From: Bacteroidales bacterium UBA4293
GTDB taxonomy: Bacteria > Bacteroidota > Bacteroidia > Bacteroidales > Bacteroidaceae
Reading direction: 5' to 3'
NCBI GenBank assembly: GCA_002395835.1
Contig: DGVD01000008.1
Span: 1-14,563, forward strand
Length of the DNA stretch: 14,563 nucleotides
Position 1 is the stretch's first letter. Each line of letters opens with the position of its first letter. Both the position numbers and the translations under genes were made by a program. Below the pieces are notes generated by a model. The model was not told the DNA's origin. It did not search any database and worked only from the letters and a program-made list of their open reading frames with translations. Shown here piece after piece: positions 6,263-14,093 of the stretch.

Positions 6263-8848
6263 ATGAACTTCGAGAATTTTACAATCAAAGTACAAGAAGC
6301 CATTCAAGAAGCTGTGAATCTAACTCAACGGAATGGTCAACAGGCCATAGAGCCTGAGCACTTGATTTGTGGAATCATGAAGGTTGGGGAGAATGTAACC
6401 AACTATATTTTCCAGAAATTAGGTGTGAATACCCAGCAACTGACGACCTTGCTAAATCATCAAGTAATGAGCTTACCAAAGGTTCAAGGTGGAGAGCCTT
6501 ACTTGAGCAGAGATTCAAATGCCGTCCTTCAGAAAGCTGAAGATTATGCTAAGGAAATGAGTGATGAATTCATTTCTATAGAGGCTTTGCTTTTGGCCTT
6601 ATTCAATGTAAAGTCGGCTGTTTCTTCTATTTTAAAGGATACTGGAATAACAGAAAAAGAACTTAAATCAGCCATTCAAGAATTAAGGAAAGGGGCAAAA
6701 GTCACATCCAAATCTAGTGAAGACACGTATCAATCACTTAGCAAATATGCCATTAACTTGTGTGAACAAGCTAGGACAGGAAAACTTGACCCTGTAATTG
6801 GTCGTGATGATGAGATTCGTAGGGTGCTTCAGATCTTAAGTAGGCGTACCAAAAATAACCCTATATTAATAGGTGAACCCGGTACTGGTAAGACAGCTAT
6901 CGTAGAAGGACTAGCTCACCGAATCATCCGGGGTGATGTGCCAGAAAATCTGAAGGATAAACAGATCTTCTCATTGGATATGGGTGCACTGGTAGCTGGA
7001 GCCAAGTACAAAGGTGAATTTGAGGAACGGTTGAAAGCTGTTATAAACGAGGTTATCAAAAGCGAGAATGTTATCTTGTTCATCGATGAAATTCACACCT
7101 TGGTAGGAGCCGGTAAGGGAGAAGGTGCCATGGATGCAGCAAATATCCTTAAACCAGCTTTGGCTCGTGGTGAATTAAGAAGCATCGGTGCCACCACCTT
7201 GGATGAATACCAAAAGTATTTCGAAAAAGATAAGGCATTGGAACGTCGTTTCCAAACCGTTATGGTCAATGAACCAGATGTGCCAAATAGCATCAGTATC
7301 CTTCGTGGATTGAAAGAACGATATGAAAATCATCATAAGGTACGTATCCAAGATGATGCCATAATCGCTGCAGTGGAACTAAGCAACAGATACATTACCG
7401 ACCGATTCTTACCAGATAAGGCTATCGACTTAATGGATGAAGCTGCTGCTAAACTTAGAATGGAACGTGACTCTGTCCCTGAAGAATTAGATGAGATTAG
7501 CCGTCGTCTGAAACAACTGGAGATTGAGCGTGAAGCCATCAAACGTGAGAATGATGCACCAAAATTGGCTCAACTCAACAAGGAAATTGCTGAACTCCAA
7601 GAAACAGAAAATTCATTCAAGGCAAAATGGCAAAGCGAGAAAAACCTAGTCAATAAGATTCAGGAAAACAAGAAACTTATTGAGCAACTCAAATTCGAAG
7701 CTGAGCGTGCCGAACGAGAGGGCGACTATGGTAAAGTGGCAGAAATACGTTATGGCAAGCTGAAGGATCTGGAAAAAGAAATTGCTGACATTCAAAAAGA
7801 ACTGAAAGAACAGCAAGGTGGTTCTGCCATGATTAAGGAAGAAGTAACTGCTGAAGATGTAGCCGATGTAGTTAGCCGTTGGACTGGTATTCCTGTAAGC
7901 AGGATGCTTCAAAGTGAGCGTGAAAAACTCTTGAACCTGGAAGATGAGCTGCATAAACGTGTCATCGGTCAAGATGAGGCTATACAAGCAGTAAGCGATG
8001 CCGTCCGCCGTAGCAGGGCTGGCTTACAGGATCCAAAACGTCCTATTGGTAGCTTCATTTTCTTAGGAACAACAGGTGTTGGTAAAACGGAGTTGGCTAA
8101 AGCTTTAGCAGAATACCTTTTCAACGATGAATCACTAATGACTCGAATTGATATGTCTGAATATCAGGAAAAGCATAGTGTTAGCAGACTTATAGGAGCC
8201 CCTCCAGGATATATAGGCTATGATGAGGGAGGTCAGCTGACTGAGGCTGTGCGCAGGAAACCATATTCAGTAGTGTTGTTCGATGAAATAGAGAAAGCAC
8301 ATCCTGACGTGTTCAACATTCTACTTCAGGTATTGGACGACGGAAGATTGACAGATAATAAAGGTCGAACTGTAAACTTCAAGAATACCATTATTATCAT
8401 GACTAGTAATATGGGTAGTAACTTTATTCAGAGTCAATTTGAGCGATTAACCGACAGCAATAAAGAACAATTAATTGAAGAGACGAAGAATGAGGTTCTG
8501 AACATGCTAAAGAAAAATATCCGTCCAGAGTTCCTTAACCGTATCGATGAAATCATCATGTTCACACCTTTAAATAGTGAGCAAATAGAGAAAATCGTCC
8601 GGCTGCAAATCAACAATGTAGAAAAAATGCTGAAAGAGAATGACATTACATTGGTGGTTACAGACAAGGCTATCAAATGTCTGGCAAAGGCTGGATTTGA
8701 CCCAGAATTTGGTGCACGACCTGTCAAAAGAGCTATTCAACGTTATTTGTTGAATGACTTAAGTAAAAAGCTACTGGCCGGTTCTGTAAATTCCGAGCAT
8801 CCTATCCAGGTTGATGCCGATAACGACGAATTGGTTTTCAGAAACTAG
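6263..8848 (+). CDS. clpB: ATP-dependent disaggregase ClpB
   Basis: This 861-residue Hsp100 chaperone is a hexameric AAA+ machine that threads aggregated proteins through its pore in cooperation with DnaK. The N-terminal Clp repeat domain spans about 1-145. The first AAA+ module has Walker A GEPGTGKT at 204-211 (K210) and Walker B D275-E276. A charged heptad-like middle domain (about 400-530) is the coiled-coil insertion that marks ClpB rather than ClpA or ClpC. The second module has Walker A GTTGVGKT at 602-609 (K608) and Walker B D674-E675. The length matches the family. The start at 6263 is supported by a Shine-Dalgarno and by the usual N-terminal sequence. It diverges from corA and converges on the rplY-pth-hslR unit, with which it shares a terminator. 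Confidence 0.98.
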   Translation: MNFENFTIKVQEAIQEAVNLTQRNGQQAIEPEHLICGIMKVGENVTNYIFQKLGVNTQQLTTLLNHQVMSLPKVQGGEPYLSRDSNAVLQKAEDYAKEMSDEFISIEALLLALFNVKSAVSSILKDTGITEKELKSAIQELRKGAKVTSKSSEDTYQSLSKYAINLCEQARTGKLDPVIGRDDEIRRVLQILSRRTKNNPILIGEPGTGKTAIVEGLAHRIIRGDVPENLKDKQIFSLDMGALVAGAKYKGEFEERLKAVINEVIKSENVILFIDEIHTLVGAGKGEGAMDAANILKPALARGELRSIGATTLDEYQKYFEKDKALERRFQTVMVNEPDVPNSISILRGLKERYENHHKVRIQDDAIIAAVELSNRYITDRFLPDKAIDLMDEAAAKLRMERDSVPEELDEISRRLKQLEIEREAIKRENDAPKLAQLNKEIAELQETENSFKAKWQSEKNLVNKIQENKKLIEQLKFEAERAEREGDYGKVAEIRYGKLKDLEKEIADIQKELKEQQGGSAMIKEEVTAEDVADVVSRWTGIPVSRMLQSEREKLLNLEDELHKRVIGQDEAIQAVSDAVRRSRAGLQDPKRPIGSFIFLGTTGVGKTELAKALAEYLFNDESLMTRIDMSEYQEKHSVSRLIGAPPGYIGYDEGGQLTEAVRRKPYSVVLFDEIEKAHPDVFNILLQVLDDGRLTDNKGRTVNFKNTIIIMTSNMGSNFIQSQFERLTDSNKEQLIEETKNEVLNMLKKNIRPEFLNRIDEIIMFTPLNSEQIEKIVRLQINNVEKMLKENDITLVVTDKAIKCLAKAGFDPEFGARPVKRAIQRYLLNDLSKKLLAGSVNSEHPIQVDADNDELVFRN

Positions 8849-8862
8849 TCCTCTTACATACT

Positions 8863-8902
8863 AAAAAGAGTCCTGTAGAAAATTATCTACAGGACTCTTT
8901 TT
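8863..8902. terminator. Bidirectional terminator between clpB and hslR
   Basis: A perfect 17-bp inverted repeat (arms 8863-8879 and 8886-8902, loop AAATTA) begins with five A and ends with five T, so it terminates on both strands. It starts 14 bases after the clpB stop codon. The hslR stop codon begins inside its right edge (8902-8904). Confidence 0.95.
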
Positions 8903-9318
8903 TATTCCTCATCATCTTCATCCCAATCGAACTCATCATCCAAATATATAGGTGTAATGAAATCATCCAAATCACGACGATCTTTTTTCGTAGGTCTCCC
9001 CATACCTCGAGCGCGATTTACAAATCCGCTGATACGATTCATTTCCAGCAATTCATACTGATCTGGAGTAGTAACATTCTCAAGAACCTCAGGAACCAAT
9101 TTAGCTCCCACCCTATTCTGAATGCATTTCAGCACCTTAAATGAATAGGTAACAGGCGGTTTTCGTACCTGAATGACCTCTCCCTCCTTGATCATCTTAG
9201 ATGGTTTTTGCTGGATACCGCCAATCATGACCCTTCCTTTCTTGCAAGCATCAGCTGCTATTGTGCGTGTCTTAAAAATACGTGCTGCCCAAAGCCACTT
9301 ATCTAGCCTTGCTTCCAT
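8902..9318 (-). CDS. hslR: S4-domain RNA-binding protein, Hsp15-like
   Basis: This 138-residue cytoplasmic protein has an N-terminal S4 RNA-binding domain (about residues 2-60, opening with RLDKWLWAARIFKTR) and a basic segment GRPTKKDRR near residue 108. It ends in a very acidic tail rich in D and E. In E. coli, Hsp15 (HslR) binds 50S subunits that carry a nascent chain after premature dissociation and helps free the stalled peptidyl-tRNA. That role fits its position two bases after pth, which encodes peptidyl-tRNA hydrolase. It is the last gene of the rplY-pth-hslR unit and has no Shine-Dalgarno. The assignment to the Hsp15 family is firm; the exact role in this organism is inferred. Confidence 0.9.
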   Translation of the reverse strand: MEARLDKWLWAARIFKTRTIAADACKKGRVMIGGIQQKPSKMIKEGEVIQVRKPPVTYSFKVLKCIQNRVGAKLVPEVLENVTTPDQYELLEMNRISGFVNRARGMGRPTKKDRRDLDDFITPIYLDDEFDWDEDDEE

Positions 9319-9320
9319 AC

Positions 9321-9884
9321 TTATTTCTTGTTGTATTGGTTCATGGTAATTTCCAACCCTGCCAAACAGAAACTTTTAATCATTTCCACAGCCTGAGCTA
9401 CGCGCTCATCCATAGTTTTCATGTCTTCGTCTGTGAAATGTCCAAGAACAAAATCCACTTGGCCTCCACGTGGATAGTCATTACCAATTCCAAAGCGTAA
9501 GCGAGCATATTCTTGAGTCCCCAATATCTGAGCTATATGCTTTAATCCATTGTGCCCTGCATCACTACCCTTTCCTTTCATCCTAAGCTGACCAAAAGGG
9601 AGAGAAAGGTCGTCCACAACGACCAACAGGTTTTCTAGTGGAATCTTCTCCTGCTGCATCCAATAGCGAACTGCATTACCACTCAGATTCATATAGGTGG
9701 AAGGCTTTAGCAAAACTAATTGACGGCCTTTTATAGACGTCTGAGCTGTAAAGCCATAACGCCCATCCTTAAAAACGAGATTGGATGCCTTAGCAAAGGC
9801 ATCCAAAACTCTAAATCCTATATTGTGACGGGTTCCGGCATATTCATCACCGATATTACCCAGTCCCACAATCAGATACTTCAT
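9321..9884 (-). CDS. pth: Peptidyl-tRNA hydrolase
   Basis: This 187-residue enzyme cleaves the ester bond of peptidyl-tRNAs dropped from ribosomes, releasing tRNA for reuse. It has the standard bacterial Pth sequence throughout: GLGN at 7-10, the catalytic H20 in GTRHN, N66 in YMNLSG, D91-D92 in VVDDL and N112 in GHNG. The length is normal. It lies 14 bases after rplY and two bases before hslR on the minus strand, so the three are read from one transcript. There is no Shine-Dalgarno; the start is fixed by the canonical N-terminus. Confidence 0.97.
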   Translation of the reverse strand: MKYLIVGLGNIGDEYAGTRHNIGFRVLDAFAKASNLVFKDGRYGFTAQTSIKGRQLVLLKPSTYMNLSGNAVRYWMQQEKIPLENLLVVVDDLSLPFGQLRMKGKGSDAGHNGLKHIAQILGTQEYARLRFGIGNDYPRGGQVDFVLGHFTDEDMKTMDERVAQAVEMIKSFCLAGLEITMNQYNKK

Positions 9885-9898
9885 GCAACTATCGAGAA

Positions 9899-10498
9899 TT
9901 AAGCTTCAGCGTCAGCTGCTGCAGCACCACGAGCTGCACGAGTCATACGTACAGAGCATACGACTACTTCTGCTGGAGTTACCAGTTCCAGACCCTCAAA
10001 TGAAAGTTCAGAAACCTTAATAGATTTGCCAAGCTCCAACTTAGTAACGTCTATATTCAATTTCTCAGGGATAGCAGTGTAGAGAGCCTTTACCTTCAAC
10101 TTGCGAACCTGGGCAACTAACTTACCACCGGCACGTACACCAGCTGCCAAACCATTCAGTTTAACAGGAACATCCATTACAATAGGTTTGTCCTCCTTAA
10201 CCTGATAGAAATCTACATGCTGGATAGTATCCTTAACTGGATCGAACTGAATGTCCTTCAGAACAGCCTTGCAAACCTTACCGTCAACAGACAGGTTAAC
10301 AAGATAGATGTGTGGAGTATAAACCAAGTTACGCAACTCAGCATTGGTTACTGCAATAGAGGTTGCAACTGGCAAACCCTTCTCATCTTTCTCTACTCCA
10401 TACAATACACAAGGAACTGAATCAGTCTTGCGCAACTCACGTGTACTCTTTTTGCCTGTCTCAGCTCTCAAAGTACCCTTTACATCAATTGTCTTCAT
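9899..10498 (-). CDS. rplY: 50S ribosomal protein L25, long general-stress (CTC) form
   Basis: This 199-residue protein has an N-terminal L25 domain (about 1-92) that binds 5S rRNA and a C-terminal beta-rich TL5/CTC domain (about 98-185), followed by an alanine-rich tail. It is a component of the large subunit's central protuberance. The two-domain form is about twice the length of E. coli L25 and is the usual one outside enterobacteria. It is the first gene of the rplY-pth-hslR unit, behind a consensus promoter and an 80-base leader with two small hairpins. The rplY-pth pairing is conserved widely among bacteria and supports the call. Confidence 0.96.
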   Translation of the reverse strand: MKTIDVKGTLRAETGKKSTRELRKTDSVPCVLYGVEKDEKGLPVATSIAVTNAELRNLVYTPHIYLVNLSVDGKVCKAVLKDIQFDPVKDTIQHVDFYQVKEDKPIVMDVPVKLNGLAAGVRAGGKLVAQVRKLKVKALYTAIPEKLNIDVTKLELGKSIKVSELSFEGLELVTPAEVVVCSVRMTRAARGAAAADAEA

Positions 10499-10512
10499 AA
10501 TGTGTTACTCTA

Positions 10513-10566
10513 AATTAAGTTTGTTAATACGATGCTTAATTCGCCATCACACGGTGGTCTTACCAC
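10513..10566 (-). promoter_or_regulatory. Two small hairpins in the rplY leader
   Basis: On the transcript, GTGGT and ACCAC (10566-10562 and 10558-10554) close a three-base loop. Further on, AATTAAG and CTTAATT (10541-10535 and 10519-10513) can pair over seven A/U-rich pairs around a 15-base loop. Both lie between the inferred start near 10581 and the rplY ATG. Autoregulation by L25 is possible but unsupported; hairpins this short can occur by chance. Confidence 0.25.
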
Positions 10567-10587
10567 AGATGCGTAAAAAAAGCGGTG

Positions 10588-10618
10588 CAAAGTTATACAA
10601 ATTCAAGGTTCTGACAAA
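10588..10618 (-). promoter_or_regulatory. Promoter of the rplY-pth-hslR unit
   Basis: On the minus strand, TTTG (10618-10615) is followed after 19 bases by TAACTTTG (10595-10588). Both match the Bacteroidetes -33 and -7 consensus exactly. It lies just past the stop codon of the PUR-domain gene. No terminator separates them, so some read-through from that gene is likely. Confidence 0.8.
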
Positions 10619-10628
10619 GTTTTCAGAT

Positions 10629-10985
10629 TTAAAAGTCTAAATTTATTTCAATTTCACCTCCTAAATCACTATCACCTTCTGCTCTAGGAGCTACTTCACC
10701 TTGTTCTTTTGCTATAAAATTCATAGCTTCCTGAAGGCCAGCCAGGAATTTCTTGAAATCTTCCTGGTACAAAAAAATCTTATGCTTGTCATAAGTTACT
10801 GTAGCATTATCCCCTTCACCTATCACTATCTTCTTACTTTCAGTGATAGACAAATACATCTCGTCCTTACGGGTCTTCTTTACATCTACATAATAAATCC
10901 GTTTACCAGCCTTAATGGAGTTAGAAAAATATATTTCTCGATCCATCTCATCAGCACTTTTCTTTTTCAACTCTTCCATACTCAT
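10629..10985 (-). CDS. PUR-domain DNA/RNA-binding protein (DUF3276)
   Basis: This 118-residue protein matches the DUF3276 family, bacterial relatives of the eukaryotic Pur-alpha repeat; the Borrelia member BpuR binds DNA and RNA. A single PUR repeat spans about residues 14-92: it opens with REIYFSNSIKAGKRIYYVDV, continues with LSITESKK and ends in a helix (EDFKKFLAGLQEAMNFI). The tail is acidic. It has no signal peptide or membrane segment and is presumably a homodimeric cytoplasmic nucleic-acid binder. The start may be ATG 10985 or ATG 10979, six bases downstream (MSMEEL or MEEL). It is transcribed toward rplY and diverges from nusB. No clear -7 box was found upstream. Its targets are unknown. 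Confidence 0.9.
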   Translation of the reverse strand: MSMEELKKKSADEMDREIYFSNSIKAGKRIYYVDVKKTRKDEMYLSITESKKIVIGEGDNATVTYDKHKIFLYQEDFKKFLAGLQEAMNFIAKEQGEVAPRAEGDSDLGGEIEINLDF

Positions 10986-11089
10986 ATTATCTCTTTAATC
11001 GGTTATGAGCCTCAAAATTCAAAAAAAATCTTGACCAATGCAAGTATTTAGCCCGAAAGTTTAGCTGTTTACCTAAAAAAAAGATTTTA

Positions 11090-11122
11090 TTTAGGCCATA
11101 TGGGGATTTTTGCGTAAATTTG
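11090..11122 (+). promoter_or_regulatory. Promoter of the nusB-yajC-ybbR-coaE cluster
   Basis: TAAATTTG at 11115-11122 is an exact -7 match. A TTTA at 11090-11093, one base off TTTG, lies 21 bases upstream. Transcription would start near 11129, about 27 bases before the nusB ATG. The -33 element overlaps the right arm of an inverted repeat (CCTAAA at 11072-11077, TTTAGG at 11090-11095), which could be a regulator site, although the A/T-rich context weakens this. Confidence 0.6.
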
Positions 11123-11155
11123 CACACTATTAAATATAGAAATCAAGATAACGAT

Positions 11156-12076
11156 ATGATTAATAGAGAACTAATTCGCTTAAAGATTGTTCAAATCATT
11201 TATGCGTATTATCAAAATGGGAACAAAAATATAGATGCAACTGAAAAAGAGTTGTTTTTTAGTTTGTCGAAAGCGTACGACTTATACAATTACCTGCTAC
11301 TTCTGATGGTGGAGATTTCCCATTTAGCAGCTCTTAGAGTAGAGGTGCTGGAGAAAAAGAGTGAGAGAACAAAAATAGAGAAACCAAATCGGAAATTTGC
11401 AGACAACCGGTTTATTGCTCAACTTGAAAGCAACAAGATGCTGCAGGATTTCAATCAGAATCAGAAGAAAATCTGGGATCTCAACGATTCATTCATACGG
11501 ACTACCTTAGATGACATCGAAGAAAGTGACATCTACAAAGAATATATGGAAAGCCCTGAAAATAGCTATGAAGAGGATCGGGAAATTTGGCGCAAAATAT
11601 ATAAAAACATCCTTTCCTACAATGATGAATTAGATGCGTTTCTGGAGGAACAGAGTCTTTACTGGAATGATGACAAGGAAATTGTAGACACTTTTGTACT
11701 GAAATCCATCAAGCGTTTCGAGGAAAAGAATGGTTCAAAGCAGGAACTTCTAAAAGAGTACAAGGATGAAGAGGATAAGGAATTTGCTCGTAGATTGCTC
11801 CGCAAAGCTATTTTAAACTGCGATTACTACATGCATCTAATTGGTGACCAAGCCCGTAACTGGGATTTGAACCGTTTAGCTTTCATGGACGTTATTATCA
11901 TGCAAATCGCATTGGCTGAAATGCTTACCTTCCCTAACATCCCTATCCAGGTAACTATCAATGAGTATGTCGACATAGCTAAACTTTATAGTACTCCTAA
12001 AAGCGGTGGCTATGTCAATGCTATCCTTGATAACATAGCAAAAAAGCTTCAAGCCGAAGGCAAATTATTTAAATAA
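11156..12076 (+). CDS. nusB: Transcription antitermination factor NusB, long Bacteroidetes form
   Basis: This 306-residue protein carries the NusB fold, which with NusE (S10) binds boxA RNA during rRNA transcription antitermination. The diagnostic C-terminal part is clear: RNWDLNRLAFMD (from R234), then TINEYVDIAKLYST and GGYVNAILDNI near the end. The N-terminus (INRELIRLKIVQIIYAYYQ) matches the first helix of NusB. Between them lies an extra charged, helical segment of about 150 residues (roughly 65-215) absent from the 139-residue E. coli protein. The start at 11156 is chosen over an in-frame upstream TTG at 11120 because that lies inside the -7 box. It heads a cluster with yajC 21 bases downstream. 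The function of the inserted segment is unknown to me. Confidence 0.93.
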   Translation: MINRELIRLKIVQIIYAYYQNGNKNIDATEKELFFSLSKAYDLYNYLLLLMVEISHLAALRVEVLEKKSERTKIEKPNRKFADNRFIAQLESNKMLQDFNQNQKKIWDLNDSFIRTTLDDIEESDIYKEYMESPENSYEEDREIWRKIYKNILSYNDELDAFLEEQSLYWNDDKEIVDTFVLKSIKRFEEKNGSKQELLKEYKDEEDKEFARRLLRKAILNCDYYMHLIGDQARNWDLNRLAFMDVIIMQIALAEMLTFPNIPIQVTINEYVDIAKLYSTPKSGGYVNAILDNIAKKLQAEGKLFK

Positions 12077-12097
12077 ACTTTTTAAAATTATATAATT

Positions 12098-12421
12098 ATG
12101 AATCTAATGACTATTTTATTGCAAGCAGCTGGTGGCTCTACTATGTCTTTTTGGGTCATGATCATTGCCATGATTGCTATCATGTATTTCTTCATGATTC
12201 GTCCACAGCAGAAGCGTCAAAAGGAAATTCAGAATTTCCGTAATTCCCTTACTGTAGGTCAGGAGGTTATTACGTCTGGTGGTATTTATGGCAAGATCAC
12301 TCACATTGACGACGCAACTAACACTGTGACCTTGGAAATTGCAACAGGCGTTAAAATTAAAATGGATAAAGGCAGTATTTTCCAGAATGCAGCAGCAACT
12401 CAAGAAAATACGGGCAAATAA
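12098..12421 (+). CDS. yajC: Preprotein translocase subunit YajC
   Basis: This 107-residue inner-membrane protein is the YajC accessory subunit of the SecDF-YajC complex, which assists SecYEG export. One membrane helix spans about residues 17-34. It is followed at once by the family signature RPQQKRQKE (35-43) and a small cytoplasmic beta domain with VGQEVITSGGIYGKI. The length is typical. It lies 21 bases after nusB and 22 bases before the YbbR-like gene, all on one strand, with no promoter or terminator between. No secD or secF is in the window. Confidence 0.96.
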   Translation: MNLMTILLQAAGGSTMSFWVMIIAMIAIMYFFMIRPQQKRQKEIQNFRNSLTVGQEVITSGGIYGKITHIDDATNTVTLEIATGVKIKMDKGSIFQNAAATQENTGK

Positions 12422-12443
12422 AAGATAATAATCCTGTATAAAC

Positions 12444-13424
12444 ATGATTACCAGACTGAGTTTGGTATGGAAAAAGGTAAAAAGTGCTTTGTTCAGTAAA
12501 ACAAGCAAGGAACTTTTTATCTTTTTGTGTTTTTTCTTCATGTCTGCAGTATTTTGGGTATTACAGGCACTTGACGAAGTGAGAGAACAAACTATAGATA
12601 TACCTGTATCTTATAGGAATGTTCCCGATGATGTCGTCATAACTTCCAATCCCCCAGAGGTTCTGAAGGTCATTGTTCAAGACAATGGCATGAATCTGCT
12701 GAATTATCGTCTCCGAAGATCCGTAAAGCCGGTAGTTTTCGATTTCAATGATTTTGAAGGCAAAGGTTATCTGCTGAAAATGGAAAATGCCGATATTCAG
12801 AAACAGATAATAGATAATCTGAACAGTTCCACCAAACTAATCAGCTTCAAACCTGAAAGTTTTGACGTAGTATATACCCGAGGTAAAGCGAAAAGGGTTC
12901 CAGTTCGTCTTGCTGGTAATATTACTGCTAAGCAACAGTATGATATTACGTTTGTGGAGTTAGAACCTGATTCCGTCATGATCTATGCTCCTCAGGAAGT
13001 CTTAGACACCATCTCTGCCATGTATACTAGTTCTGAGACATATCATGACATTACGGACAGCATATCCTTTCAATCGGAGCTGCAAAACTATGTGAATGTA
13101 AAGGCTGTTCCTAATAAAGTTAAAGTAAAGATCTTTGTGGAACAACTCACAGAGAAAACTCTTGAAGTGCCTGTAAATGCCATCAATGTACCTGAAGGTA
13201 AAGTTCTACGAACCTTCCCTGCAAAAGTCAAAGTTACGTTTCAGACGGTTCTTTCCTATTATAAAAATGTTAATCCAAACAACTTCATCATTCAGGTTGA
13301 TTACAATGATATCGTAAAAAATCCATCCTCACCTGCCAAACCTACAGTATTGGCCCCTACTATCATTAAACACCTAAGAATATCTCCCAAGGAAGTGGAT
13401 TACCTGCTAGAAGATGAACCTTGA
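12444..13424 (+). CDS. YbbR-like (CdaR-type) membrane-anchored protein
   Basis: This 326-residue protein has a basic cytoplasmic N-terminus, one membrane helix at about residues 24-43, and an extracytoplasmic beta-rich region made of YbbR-type repeats. In these, segments such as VPVRLAGNI and LEVPVNAINVPEG recur at intervals. In Firmicutes the YbbR protein CdaR controls the c-di-AMP cyclase CdaA. No cyclase gene lies here, so a link to c-di-AMP is only a family-based possibility. It sits between yajC and coaE, and its stop codon is two bases before the coaE ATG, indicating one transcript. There is no Shine-Dalgarno. Confidence 0.85.
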   Translation: MITRLSLVWKKVKSALFSKTSKELFIFLCFFFMSAVFWVLQALDEVREQTIDIPVSYRNVPDDVVITSNPPEVLKVIVQDNGMNLLNYRLRRSVKPVVFDFNDFEGKGYLLKMENADIQKQIIDNLNSSTKLISFKPESFDVVYTRGKAKRVPVRLAGNITAKQQYDITFVELEPDSVMIYAPQEVLDTISAMYTSSETYHDITDSISFQSELQNYVNVKAVPNKVKVKIFVEQLTEKTLEVPVNAINVPEGKVLRTFPAKVKVTFQTVLSYYKNVNPNNFIIQVDYNDIVKNPSSPAKPTVLAPTIIKHLRISPKEVDYLLEDEP

Positions 13425-13426
13425 CA

Positions 13427-14023
13427 ATGAAACTGAAGATTGGAATTACAGGAGGGATTGGTAGTGGCAAAAGTTATATTTGCCACCTGCTGAATTGTTT
13501 GGGAAAAATTCCTATTTATCAATGCGACGAGGAAGCCAAACGCTTAAATGTAGAAGATGAATTTATCAGAAAGGAATTCATCAAACTAATGGGAAAGAAT
13601 GTCTACTCAGAGGATGGTTCATTGAACAAATCTGTTGTCATAGATTACTTGTTTGCCAGCAAGAGACATGCCAATATAATAAATTCCATTGTTCATCCGG
13701 TTGTACTCAAAGATTTCCTCAGGTGGGCAGATGAACAGGAATCTAACATCGTGGGGCTGGAAGCTGCCCTTCTTTTTGAGGCAAATTATCAAGATTCATT
13801 AGACTATACCATTCTTGTAACAGCACCAGAAGACCTTCGAATCAGTCGAATCTTAAAGCGGGATAACACCACTGTTGATGCTGCTAAAAGTCGTATCCGC
13901 ATGCAATCTTCCGATGAAGAAAAGAAAAAAATGGCAGACTTTATCATCGTGAATGATGAACAAGCACCTCTTGAAGAACAGATTAAAAACCTTTTAGAGT
14001 TTTTTAGAAGCAAAACTTTGTAA
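13427..14023 (+). CDS. coaE: Dephospho-CoA kinase
   Basis: This 198-residue enzyme phosphorylates the 3'-hydroxyl of dephospho-CoA with ATP, the last step of coenzyme A synthesis. The P-loop GGIGSGKS is at residues 9-16 (K15), and D34 in the QCDEEAKRL motif is the expected catalytic aspartate. The family segments IVHPVVL and RILKRDN, and the ending ADFIIVND, are all present. ATG 13427 gives the standard N-terminus; a TTG two codons upstream overlaps the stop of the YbbR-like gene and is less likely. It is the last gene of the nusB cluster. The promoter of the next gene overlaps its stop codon. Confidence 0.96.
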   Translation: MKLKIGITGGIGSGKSYICHLLNCLGKIPIYQCDEEAKRLNVEDEFIRKEFIKLMGKNVYSEDGSLNKSVVIDYLFASKRHANIINSIVHPVVLKDFLRWADEQESNIVGLEAALLFEANYQDSLDYTILVTAPEDLRISRILKRDNTTVDAAKSRIRMQSSDEEKKKMADFIIVNDEQAPLEEQIKNLLEFFRSKTL

Positions 14024-14048
14024 ACATCAAGAGAAAACCTTACTTTTG
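14017..14048 (+). promoter_or_regulatory. Promoter of the DUF5606 gene
   Basis: TTTG at 14017-14020 and TACTTTTG at 14041-14048 match the -33 and -7 consensus exactly with a 20-base spacer. The -33 element lies in the last codons of coaE, directly before its stop. Transcription would start near 14055, leaving about 39 A/T-rich bases before the ATG at 14094. Confidence 0.8.
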
Positions 14049-14093
14049 CACCGCTTAAAATAGTCAAATATTAATAATAAAAATAGGAATAAT

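Noticed and set aside
12116..12541. 141-codon antisense frame across yajC and the start of the YbbR-like gene
   Set aside because: It spans two recognised genes on the other strand and shows no family features.
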